Assembly: GCA_002375695.1 (NCBI GenBank)
Contig: DFMO01000008.1
Location: 298,372-362,371, forward strand
Length of the DNA: 64,000 nt
Direction: 5' to 3'
Origin: Flavobacteriaceae bacterium UBA3591
Lineage (GTDB): Bacteria; Bacteroidota; Bacteroidia; Flavobacteriales; Flavobacteriaceae
The position numbers were made by a program, and so were the translations under genes. This document shows, one piece after another, positions 6,740 to 15,143 of this stretch. The notes under the pieces were generated by a model that worked only from the letters and a program-made list of their open reading frames with translations, ran no database searches and had not been told where the DNA came from. Positions within the stretch are counted from its first letter, which is position 1; each line of letters opens with the position of its first letter.

Positions 6740-9607
6740 ATGTTTAAAATTTCCGTAAAAACCAGTGTGGTTGCTATAGCGCTTACTGCATTTGTTGTTT
6801 TTTCTTGTAAAACAAAACAAGATGCCAGTACCGATGAAGATGCAACACTCTCGGTAGAATTTGAAAAATACGAACTCGAAAATGGACTCGATGTTATTTT
6901 ACATCAAGATAAAAGTGATCCTATTGTTTCGGTTGCAATTCAATACGGTGTAGGGTCTAGTCGCGAAAAGACTGGTCGTACTGGTTTTGCTCATTTATTT
7001 GAGCATATGCTTTTTCAAGAGTCTGAAAACGTGCCGCAAGATCAATTCTTTAAAACCATCCAAGATGCAGGGGGAACCTTAAATGGTGGTACCTGGAAAG
7101 ATGGAACAATTTACTACGAAGTGGTGCCAAAAAATGCTATGGAAACTGTTATGTGGTTAGAAAGCGACCGTATGGGCTTTTTAATTAATACTGTTACCGA
7201 ATCGGCTTTTTACAATCAACAAGAAGTAGTTCAAAACGAAAAAAGACAACGCGTTGATAACAATCCATACGGGCACACGAGTTGGGTAATCGATAAAAAT
7301 TTATATCCCGAAGGTCACCCCTACAACTGGCAAGTAATTGGCGAGCTCGAAGATTTGCAAAATGCAACCGTAGCAGATGTAAAAGAATTTTACGATCGTT
7401 TTTATGGACCAAACAATGCCACATTGGTTTTAGCTGGAGATTTTGATAAAGCCGAAGCTAAGCAAATGATTGAAAAGTATTTTGGCGAAATTAAACGTCG
7501 CCAAGAGGTTGAACCACTTAAGCCACAACCTGTAACCCTTTCGGAAACTAAAAGATTATATCACGAAGATAATTTTGCTACAGCGCCCCAGTTAAATATG
7601 GTTTGGCCTACTTTAGAGCAGTATACAGAAGATGCTTATGCCTTAAACTTTTTAGGCGAAATACTTTCACAAGGTAAAAAAGCGCCGTTGTACAAAGTTT
7701 TGGTTAAAGATAAAAACCTTACCTCTCGAACCACAGCTTATAATAATTCGAGTGAATTAGCTGGGAGTTTTAGAATTTCAATTACCGCAAACAATGGTGT
7801 AGATTTAGATTCGGTTGAAAGTGGAATCTACGAAGCTTTTCAACTTTTTGAAAAAGAAGGCGTAACCGATCGCGATATTGAACGCATTAAAGCGGGATTA
7901 GAAACTCAATTTTACAATGGTATTAGCAGCGTTTTAGGTAAGTCTTTTCAACTTGCGCAATACAATGTATTTACAAACGACCCTGGTTTTATTACGCAAG
8001 ACATTGAAAATATTAAAAAGGTAACAAAAGAAGATGTTGTACGTGTTTACAATAAATACATTAAAGACAAACCTTTTGTTATGACCAGTTTTGTTCCTAA
8101 AGGACAAAGTGAATTAATTGCCGAAAATTCTGAAAAAGCAAATGTTGTAGAAGAAGAAATTAAGGAAAATGTTGCCAAAGAAGTGGAAGAATCTCAAAAT
8201 GAAGTTGCAAAAACACCTTCAAACTTCGACCGTTCAACGCCTCCTTCGCAAGGAACTTCACCAGACCTTTCTATTCCAGAAATATGGCAAACAGAACTCG
8301 CGAATGGAATGACAGTTTCAGGCATTGAGCAGGATGAAATTCCAACGGTAAATTTCAGCTTAGTGATTGAAGGCGGTCATTTGCTCGATGATTTAAATAA
8401 AAATGGTGTAGCCAATTTGATGAGCGATATTTTAATGGAAGGTACCGCCAATAAAACCCCCGAGCAGTTAGAAGAAGAGATAGATTTGTTAGGTGCTTCT
8501 ATTAGAATGTACACTACCAGAGAGTCTATCGTAATTCGCGGAAATACCTTAACTCGTAATTTTGACGAAACTATCGATTTAGTTGCCGAAATTCTTTTAG
8601 AACCCCGTTGGGACGCGGATGAGTTAGGCCGAATTAAAACAAAAACTATTAATCAAATTGAACGTTCAAACGCAAATCCTAATGTAGTTGCAAACCGTGT
8701 TTATAACAAAATATTATACGGTGAAGATCATATTTTTAGTCACCCCACCACTGGGACGGTTGAAACTGTTGAGGCAATAACAATGACCGATTTAAAAGAT
8801 TATTATAAAGCTAATTTTTCACCATCGATAAGTACATTTCAGGTGGTGGGTAAAATAAATCAGGAAAAAGTTTTACAAGCTTTAAAAGGAATTGAAGAGC
8901 GTTGGGCCGCAAAAGATGTTACAATTCCTGAATACCCTGTAGCAAATAATCGCGATAAAGCATCTTTATATTTTGTCGATATCCCAAATGCTAAACAATC
9001 TGTAATAAATATTGGCTATATAGCGCTACCAAGAACAGATGCCGATTTTTATCCTGCCGAAGTGATGAATTATAAGTTAGGCGGTTCATTTTCGGGTAAC
9101 GTAAATTTAATTCTACGTGAAGAAAAAGGGTATACTTACGGCGCACGAACGGGATTTAGCGGAAGTAAAATTCCAGGAACTTTTACAGCGTCATCGAGCG
9201 TTAGAACAAATACCACGGGCGAGTCGGTAGCTATTTTTAGAGATGAAATTTCTAAGTATAAAAACGGTATTTCGGCAGAAGATTTAGAGTTTACAAAAAA
9301 TGCACTTATTAAATCTAACGCACGCCGTTTTGAAACTCAAGGATCGCTTTTAGGAATGTTGCAAGAAATTAATGCATACAACCTTCCATCAGATTATATT
9401 GAGAAAGAAGAAGCAATCGTTCAAAATATGACGCTCGAAGAACATAAAAGACTTGCGAACAAATATTTAGATGCATCAAAAATGGCCTATTTAGTAATAG
9501 GTGATGCAGCAACACAGTTTGCACAGTTTAAAGAAATGGGCTTTGATGAAGTAATACTTCTCGATAAAAACGGCGAAGAAGTAAAACTCGAAGACGTAAA
9601 AATGTAA
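6740..9607 (+). CDS. Two-module M16 family zinc metallopeptidase, lipoprotein
   Basis: A 955-residue envelope protein. The N-terminus has a signal peptide ending in the lipobox-like FVVFSC, so it is probably lipid-anchored. The first M16 module carries the inverted zinc motif HLFEH (H85-x-x-E-H89), with a downstream glutamate in the conserved region near residue 165. The second module, from about residue 515, keeps the fold (RESIVIRGN, ARTGFSGSKIPGTFTASSS) but replaces the zinc motif with GVANLMSDIL, so it is the non-catalytic half. This active/inactive pairing is usual for M16 proteins that form a closed chamber around peptides. A Glu/Lys-rich linker (residues ~460-510) joins the modules. 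It appears monocistronic, ending in the strong terminator at 9630-9681. The substrate is unknown. Confidence 0.93.
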   Translation: MFKISVKTSVVAIALTAFVVFSCKTKQDASTDEDATLSVEFEKYELENGLDVILHQDKSDPIVSVAIQYGVGSSREKTGRTGFAHLFEHMLFQESENVPQDQFFKTIQDAGGTLNGGTWKDGTIYYEVVPKNAMETVMWLESDRMGFLINTVTESAFYNQQEVVQNEKRQRVDNNPYGHTSWVIDKNLYPEGHPYNWQVIGELEDLQNATVADVKEFYDRFYGPNNATLVLAGDFDKAEAKQMIEKYFGEIKRRQEVEPLKPQPVTLSETKRLYHEDNFATAPQLNMVWPTLEQYTEDAYALNFLGEILSQGKKAPLYKVLVKDKNLTSRTTAYNNSSELAGSFRISITANNGVDLDSVESGIYEAFQLFEKEGVTDRDIERIKAGLETQFYNGISSVLGKSFQLAQYNVFTNDPGFITQDIENIKKVTKEDVVRVYNKYIKDKPFVMTSFVPKGQSELIAENSEKANVVEEEIKENVAKEVEESQNEVAKTPSNFDRSTPPSQGTSPDLSIPEIWQTELANGMTVSGIEQDEIPTVNFSLVIEGGHLLDDLNKNGVANLMSDILMEGTANKTPEQLEEEIDLLGASIRMYTTRESIVIRGNTLTRNFDETIDLVAEILLEPRWDADELGRIKTKTINQIERSNANPNVVANRVYNKILYGEDHIFSHPTTGTVETVEAITMTDLKDYYKANFSPSISTFQVVGKINQEKVLQALKGIEERWAAKDVTIPEYPVANNRDKASLYFVDIPNAKQSVINIGYIALPRTDADFYPAEVMNYKLGGSFSGNVNLILREEKGYTYGARTGFSGSKIPGTFTASSSVRTNTTGESVAIFRDEISKYKNGISAEDLEFTKNALIKSNARRFETQGSLLGMLQEINAYNLPSDYIEKEEAIVQNMTLEEHKRLANKYLDASKMAYLVIGDAATQFAQFKEMGFDEVILLDKNGEEVKLEDVKM

Positions 9608-9629
9608 ACTTTCTTTTAAAAATTTTTTT

Positions 9630-9681
9630 ACCACGAATACACTAAAACTTCAAATTATTTAGTGTATTCGTGGTTTTTTTA
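9630..9681 (+). terminator. Strong rho-independent terminator after the M16 gene
   Basis: A 17-base perfect stem (ACCACGAATACACTAAA at 9630-9646 pairing with 9658-9674) encloses an 11-base loop and runs into seven T. The left side is preceded by a run of T, so it also has an A-tract on the opposite strand and may work both ways. Confidence 0.9.
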
Positions 9682-9713
9682 TTTCAGTATCTTTATAAAA
9701 ATTCATCATATTT

Positions 9714-10838
9714 ATGAAAAAGTTTAACTTACTTATTTTTTCGATACTACTTTTTATTAGCTGTAAAAACGAAACAAATAAAACCACAAAGCTTACAGTA
9801 ACAGAAACTATTGCTGTTAAAAAGTTTGCAGCTCCCGAGTTTACATTGGCCGAAGCCAACAAATTAATTGAACTACCTTTGCATTGTGTAAGTACAACGT
9901 ACCCGTACAAACCGGGGCATACCCTAGAAAACAAATCTGATTTAAAAGAACCCAAAACGGTACATCCAATTTTTTACGGCTGTTTTGATTGGCATAGTGC
10001 TGTACACGGGTATTGGTCCATGGTAACTTTGCTGAAACAATTTCCTGCTATGGATAGGGCTACCGAAGTGCGAAATTTAATAAAAGAAAGAATTACAACA
10101 GAAAATATAGCAACCGAAATTGCTTTTTTCGATAGGCCAATCAATAAATCTTTCGAAAGAACTTACGGTTGGGCATGGCTCTTAAAACTAGCCGAAGAGC
10201 TTCACAATTGGGACGACCCTTTGGCACAACAATTGGCGCAAAATATGAAGCCCTTGGCAGAGGTTATTGTGCTTCGCTACAAAGAATTTTTGCCAAAACT
10301 CAATTATCCAATTCGAGTGGGCGAACATACAAATACTGCATTCGGACTTACTTTTGCGTATGATTATGCCGTGACTATTGGCGACAGTGAATTGAAACAA
10401 TTGATTGAAAAGCGCGCGCGTGAATTTTATTTAAATGATACAAACTACCCCATAAATTGGGAACCCAGCGGTTACGATTTTCTTTCGCCTTGTTTGGAAG
10501 AAATTGATATTATGCGCCGTATACTCCCCAAGGAGGAATTTTTGTCATGGGCAGAAAAATTTATGCCTCAATTAGCTAATAAAAATTATCATTTACAAGT
10601 AGGAGAGGTGAGCGACCGAACCGATGGGAAACTCGTACATTTAGACGGTCTAAATTTTAGCAGAGCTTGGGTTTTTTACGGCTTGGCTAAGCAGTTTCCA
10701 AAATACCAACACCTCGAAAATTTGGCAAATGAACATTTAAGATATTCATACCCGAATCTTGTTGGCGATAGCTATGAGGGTGGCCACTGGTTGGGGAGTT
10801 TCGCCATATATGCGTTAAATACATCGCACGACAATTAA
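9714..10838 (+). CDS. DUF2891 family lipoprotein
   Basis: A 374-residue protein with a short signal peptide ending in the lipobox LFISC (Cys17). The mature part matches the DUF2891 family: LHCVSTTYPYKPGH, then HPIFYGCFDWHSAVHGYWS near residue 95, and later SGYDFLSPCLEEIDIMRR and GLNFSRAWVFYGLA. The Trp/His-rich helices resemble an alpha/alpha toroid as seen in glycan-active enzymes and isoprenoid cyclases, but no reaction is established for the family. It follows the M16 terminator by 33 bases, so it needs its own promoter. It converges on the eCIS tape-measure gene with a 24-base gap and no clear terminator between them. Confidence 0.85.
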   Translation: MKKFNLLIFSILLFISCKNETNKTTKLTVTETIAVKKFAAPEFTLAEANKLIELPLHCVSTTYPYKPGHTLENKSDLKEPKTVHPIFYGCFDWHSAVHGYWSMVTLLKQFPAMDRATEVRNLIKERITTENIATEIAFFDRPINKSFERTYGWAWLLKLAEELHNWDDPLAQQLAQNMKPLAEVIVLRYKEFLPKLNYPIRVGEHTNTAFGLTFAYDYAVTIGDSELKQLIEKRAREFYLNDTNYPINWEPSGYDFLSPCLEEIDIMRRILPKEEFLSWAEKFMPQLANKNYHLQVGEVSDRTDGKLVHLDGLNFSRAWVFYGLAKQFPKYQHLENLANEHLRYSYPNLVGDSYEGGHWLGSFAIYALNTSHDN

Positions 10839-10862
10839 TTTATGACTGTATTAGTGAAACCA

Positions 10863-12251
10863 CTACCAGTTCACAATAAGAATTTTATCGTGCCACGGAA
10901 GCTTTACCAAATGTATATTCCACGGTAATCGATCTAATAGTAAATCTTGTGTTTTTCGCTGAAGAAATAAGTTTTGCTTTTGGTTGGTGATGGTAAGTTT
11001 ACCGTCGCGTTGCAAAAATTCATTTTGAAGAATTTCTACGCTGTTACTTTTTAGCGTAGTCCAATGCTCGAGTACCGCTTTTAAAAGTTGATTAGCTGCG
11101 TTTTTTTGTGCCTCTGTTAAAAATATTTGACGGTTTATTGTTCGAAAAAGTGGTGTGTTACATATAAATTTTTCAAAAATTACCTCGTGTTCGGCGGGTT
11201 GTTCACGACCGGTTGCTAAGTAGTGTAAAATATGAATTGCTTCGTCTATTTTCTCAGGTTTTATATCGTTTTCAGTAAGGAAATCCAACTTTTTAAAAAA
11301 CATTTTTAAAAAGGGATGCAGCAGAATTAAACCCGCATTTTTTACTAAAATCCCAGAACTAACAATCTCTTTAATTTCAGTTGAATTAAAAGTAACCAAA
11401 CTACTATCTACCTTAAAAATCTCTGCAAAAGACATTTGTTCCTTTGTATTATTTGTAGATAAAGAATTTTCAGTGAACTTTTTTTTAGAATTCAACTTTT
11501 GAAAATCGCGGTAAGCAATGGGAGTTTCTATTCCCAAATCTTTATTTATAATAGTCAACAATTTTTCCGTCACTTTTATTGGAAATTTATTTAAGTTGAC
11601 GATAAATTCTTGTTCTTCTTTGAATGCCAAATAACACAACACAGTTTCCCAAAATACATTTCGGTATTTTTTCGGAATTTTAGTAGTTATTACTTTATTT
11701 AATTTTGGCAATTTGTTGCTCGCTGATACTAAAATTGCCAGTTGCTTATCATCAAATTGACACATTAATCTTTTTCTAATTTGAGGCTTTGTAAGCAGTG
11801 TTTTAAAATTTTTTAAAAATAATTGATGAGGTTTTATTTTTCTGAAAAACTTACTTTCAAACTTCTGTTTTTCATCGCACCACCAAGGTAGGATGCCAAA
11901 TTCCAAAAAGTAAATAAAAGCGTCTAATTCGCTTTTTTCAACTGTAGTTTTTTTAAAAGTGTCAACTTTATTTGTTGTAATACTTTCGGTATTTATTATT
12001 TTTTTTAGTTCGTTTAGAATTAAGTTCTTTAAATCGCCATTTGAATCTGCTACATCAACTCCAATTTCAATCTTTTCAAACCGAATAATAGCGTCCTTTT
12101 TTTGAATAGAATTAAAATGCGCATCTATTGCAGGAAAGATTTCATCTTTTAAAAATGTACTCAATTCATCCTTTAATTGCGTACCGCGCGACAGAGATTG
12201 TGTGTTTACCGTTACCGCTATTTTTTTAATGATATTTTTTTGCGCAACCAT
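10863..12251 (-). CDS. eCIS tape-measure protein (CIS_TMP / Afp14-like)
   Basis: A 462-residue protein whose N-terminus (NIIKKIAVTVNTQSLSRGT, then LKDEIFPAIDAHF and the strand RFEKIEIGVDV) matches the contractile injection system tape-measure family. The rest is Lys/Glu-rich and helical with a conserved block near residues 300-400 (NAGLILLHPFLKMFF and HYLATGREQPAEHE). That LLHPFL and ATG-E-Q-P-E-HE pattern is typical of the family's C-terminal region in Bacteroidota. Tape-measure length sets tube length, so this fairly short protein suggests a short particle (inference). It is the last gene of the cluster and is separated from the preceding gene by 252 bases containing a long hairpin and short repeats, unlike the near-continuous genes upstream. 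Separate control of its dosage is plausible. Confidence 0.8.
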   Translation of the reverse strand: MVAQKNIIKKIAVTVNTQSLSRGTQLKDELSTFLKDEIFPAIDAHFNSIQKKDAIIRFEKIEIGVDVADSNGDLKNLILNELKKIINTESITTNKVDTFKKTTVEKSELDAFIYFLEFGILPWWCDEKQKFESKFFRKIKPHQLFLKNFKTLLTKPQIRKRLMCQFDDKQLAILVSASNKLPKLNKVITTKIPKKYRNVFWETVLCYLAFKEEQEFIVNLNKFPIKVTEKLLTIINKDLGIETPIAYRDFQKLNSKKKFTENSLSTNNTKEQMSFAEIFKVDSSLVTFNSTEIKEIVSSGILVKNAGLILLHPFLKMFFKKLDFLTENDIKPEKIDEAIHILHYLATGREQPAEHEVIFEKFICNTPLFRTINRQIFLTEAQKNAANQLLKAVLEHWTTLKSNSVEILQNEFLQRDGKLTITNQKQNLFLQRKTQDLLLDRLPWNIHLVKLPWHDKILIVNW

Positions 12252-12328
12252 TTGCTATTTAATCTTTTAAGCTTATATTTACTGTTCGATTCAGAGATGA
12301 ATTACTGGGTTGTTTGCAGGTTAGTTTC

Positions 12329-12420
12329 TTAGTTCTTTTATAGTTTGTATTTTAGTTCTTATCGTTAGGTTATTTTTCTTTCGATGTTCTATTTTTCATT
12401 CTTTTAAGTTCTTAGTTCTA
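12329..12420. repeat. Short TTAGTTCTT repeats upstream of the tape-measure gene
   Basis: The words TTAGTTCTT (12329-12337), TTAGTTCTT (12352-12360) and TTAGTTCTA (12412-12420, directly preceded by an overlapping AAGTTCTT) lie in the untranslated stretch before the tape-measure gene. On the coding strand they read AAGAACTAA. They may be binding sites or degenerate tandem sequence; nothing else in the stretch looks coding. Confidence 0.4.
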
Positions 12421-12435
12421 TAATGTTTGACCCAT

Positions 12436-12488
12436 AAGGGTATCATTCGGATTGTACGATTTTTACCGACTGATACCCTTCTTTTTTT
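12436..12488 (+). terminator. Long hairpin with T-tract between the 875-residue protein and tape-measure genes
   Basis: Arms AAGGGTATCATTCGG (12436-12450) and CCGACTGATACCCTT (12466-12480) pair over 15 positions with one mismatch around a 15-base loop. The run CTTTTTTTAT follows on the plus strand. Formally it is a plus-strand rho-independent terminator, although both flanking genes are on the minus strand. On the coding strand it is an A-tract plus hairpin 16 bases after the stop codon. It may block antisense transcription or act as an mRNA processing/stability element. Confidence 0.65.
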
Positions 12489-12503
12489 ATCCTTTCCCGA
12501 AAT

Positions 12504-15131
12504 TTATAAACTTATAGCATTTTCACCCGTGGGTCTTCCAAAATAGAAGTCGGCGTGGGTTTTATATTTAGCTAACACTTTATCCAACTCGTTTGAATAT
12601 CTTAAATTGGTTATGTAAATAGAAAGTTTTGTAACACCCGTTTCGTTGTGCAAATATTTCCGAAGATTTACAAATAAAACAATATCATCGTGAGTGTTTT
12701 TCTTGTTTCGTCTGTGATGATCTAGCATAAATTTGTTAACCCAAGTACCATTTACCCAATCTCCGTCGAGTTTAAAAACAAGGTCTTTGTCCTCTTGCGT
12801 TGCTTGTAAATCGCGCTTAATATTTTGCACTACATTTAAAATTTCTTGTGGCAACATTTCAACCCTAGTAATCATTCGGGTTAATCCGGCTTCTTCGATA
12901 TTTGGATTGGTAATTAACCGCTGTGTTAATTTACTCCACTTGGCCCACTTGTTGTCATACTTACCGTAGTCGTCATCTTTATTAACAGGCGCAATACGAG
13001 CTTGCAACTTTTCGTAAAATGATTCGCGATAGCTTCGTAAATCGCGACAGCGCATAGCATCTGGTCTAAACACCAAATTGTTTCTAAACATTCCTGTATT
13101 GCTGTAGGTGTAAATAGGATTGTTATTAGCCATGGAAATTTCGCGCAATCGAATGGTAAATGTGTCTTGTTTTGCGCGCGTAATTACCAAACGTTTTTGG
13201 CTTTCGTTAAAATCGAATACCACTCCTTTATTAAACTTTTTGTTTAGCGCTTCGGTGACGGCGTGTATTCTTCTTAAAAATATCTGTGATAGGGGTATTG
13301 TGATGGTAGTTGTTCTATTTATTAAAGGTTCACCATTAATTTTATATTCAATTATCTGCAATACATAATTTTGTGGCATGGGTTTGTTTCTGCTCTGTTT
13401 TCCTTTTAAACTTCGCGATAGATTGTTCATATATTTTAGCGAACTAATCCACGGGTACGTACATTCCATTAGTGAGCAACAGCCGTCGTTAGCGTTGTTA
13501 GTTTGTTTTGTTGCAATACAGAAATCGGCTACAATTTTTTCTTTTTCTGAAACTAGAATAAAAGTACCCCCTTTGGGAACGCCAGCTCTATGGGTGATAG
13601 AAGGATTTTCGCGTAAAAATGAAGTAAAAGCTTGCGAATCGCGCTTTAAATCGAATATTAAGCAATCAAAATCTAAGGCCTTAGTTTTTCTAATATTGTT
13701 AATAGTATTGCGACTGTCTTGTGCTGGACTTCCCAAATGTCCTTCGATTCGATAAAAATCAGTATTGTCTATTTCAAAATTTAACGGATTTTGAATCCAA
13801 CTATTTGGCTCCAGATTTTCCTTGTGATAACTCACATTATAACGTTGTTTGTAAATTTCGGTTTTTGAAAAGTCCCAAGCACTTAAAAGTTTTTCGTCAA
13901 CTTTAAAATACACAGGTATTGCTTTTGCCCCTAAGTTTCCAGAAATTTTGGAAGGCGTAATTTCAAGTTCGTTCTCGTTGGTAAGGTTGAAATTTTCTGC
14001 AAGAATTAACAATCGCTTTACCAAACTTTTCGCCATCCTTAAATACGTGCCGTATTCGTTATTTGTAGGTGAATGGTAAAAATCATGGCGTAATTCGGGG
14101 TAATTTTCTTCCGAAGAAATTACGCCGAGTAATAAATGTTTAGGAAATGCTTTAATATTGGGGCAACATTCGGTTTTTAGTTTTAATAGTAAATCGGCTA
14201 ATTCGTTATAAGTATCACTTAAATCGCGCACTAAATCATACCTGTATTGAATCATATTATTTGTATCGAAATCTTCTAAAATACTGGTTAGCCTATTGAA
14301 AAGTTGATTAAAATCGCTCTTTTCAATTTCTAATATTTCAGAAAACCCTTTAAATAAATCCTTTAGTGCCGATTGCAACATCGAGTTTGCTGGAACAATA
14401 ACAGATTTGTAGGCGCTTGCCAATTTTGAATATGAATTAGAATTGCCATCGGTTAAAACCAATTTTGGGACAGCAATTTGCGGTAGGTTTGAAAAAGCTT
14501 CATAAGTATCGTGCTTTGTAAAAATTTCGTCTTGCGGGTTCACGGTATTTACAACATCCTCAATATCGATAAGCAAAACGCGAAGGTTTTGAATGTTGGG
14601 CTGCCCTTGGTTATCGCAATTTGTAGTGGTGCAAATATTTGGTGTATTAGGATAGGTTTCCAAATAAAGTACGGCCACTTTATCTTTTAGTAACTCTGAA
14701 TTGATAGGAAGGTGACCAGCCTCCTCGTTAACCTTTTCTTGCGGAATTAATTCCCATAAATCTATTGTATCTTCCTCGTTTATAAAATGTTTGTAGTTAG
14801 CATTCTCGTCTTCAAAATCTTGAAAATGAGAATATTTAATGTTTTCTAAAACAATAGAAGTATCGGAAGAATTTTTAATGTTTTTTTGAAGTTTTAGCAG
14901 GTCACCATCGGTAGTTATACCACACCCTTGGGTAATTGTTACAAGCGTTTTTTGGTTGTTAACCGAAACTTTAAAACCACACGCCACGCCAACACCTACA
15001 AGGCATACACGCGTTAACCTATCTTGGTCTTCAAAATAATCAATAAATTCATTCAGCTGTCCAGAGGTTAGTACTTGATCGTCCACAAATGAACGGTACT
15101 GTGGAGTAATTTCCAATAATTTTGTGCTCAT
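12504..15131 (-). CDS. eCIS-associated large protein of unknown function (875 aa)
   Basis: I do not recognise an assigned family. The 875-residue protein begins LEITPQYRSFVDDQVLTSGQ, then a Gly/Val segment VCLVGVGVACGFKV, a form I associate with uncharacterised proteins in Bacteroidota contractile-injection loci. The middle (residues ~190-330) is helical, and the end returns to mixed alpha/beta. No signal peptide, membrane segment or catalytic motif is visible. It follows the Afp12-like gene by 12 bases and precedes the tape-measure gene. This is the position of tail-fibre or accessory baseplate genes in Afp and PVC clusters, so candidates are a baseplate-periphery, cage or fibre component, or a cargo. 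With no other toxin candidate in the cluster, a cargo role should not be excluded. Confidence 0.55.
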   Translation of the reverse strand: MSTKLLEITPQYRSFVDDQVLTSGQLNEFIDYFEDQDRLTRVCLVGVGVACGFKVSVNNQKTLVTITQGCGITTDGDLLKLQKNIKNSSDTSIVLENIKYSHFQDFEDENANYKHFINEEDTIDLWELIPQEKVNEEAGHLPINSELLKDKVAVLYLETYPNTPNICTTTNCDNQGQPNIQNLRVLLIDIEDVVNTVNPQDEIFTKHDTYEAFSNLPQIAVPKLVLTDGNSNSYSKLASAYKSVIVPANSMLQSALKDLFKGFSEILEIEKSDFNQLFNRLTSILEDFDTNNMIQYRYDLVRDLSDTYNELADLLLKLKTECCPNIKAFPKHLLLGVISSEENYPELRHDFYHSPTNNEYGTYLRMAKSLVKRLLILAENFNLTNENELEITPSKISGNLGAKAIPVYFKVDEKLLSAWDFSKTEIYKQRYNVSYHKENLEPNSWIQNPLNFEIDNTDFYRIEGHLGSPAQDSRNTINNIRKTKALDFDCLIFDLKRDSQAFTSFLRENPSITHRAGVPKGGTFILVSEKEKIVADFCIATKQTNNANDGCCSLMECTYPWISSLKYMNNLSRSLKGKQSRNKPMPQNYVLQIIEYKINGEPLINRTTTITIPLSQIFLRRIHAVTEALNKKFNKGVVFDFNESQKRLVITRAKQDTFTIRLREISMANNNPIYTYSNTGMFRNNLVFRPDAMRCRDLRSYRESFYEKLQARIAPVNKDDDYGKYDNKWAKWSKLTQRLITNPNIEEAGLTRMITRVEMLPQEILNVVQNIKRDLQATQEDKDLVFKLDGDWVNGTWVNKFMLDHHRRNKKNTHDDIVLFVNLRKYLHNETGVTKLSIYITNLRYSNELDKVLAKYKTHADFYFGRPTGENAISL

Positions 15132-15143
15132 AACTTTGGTATT

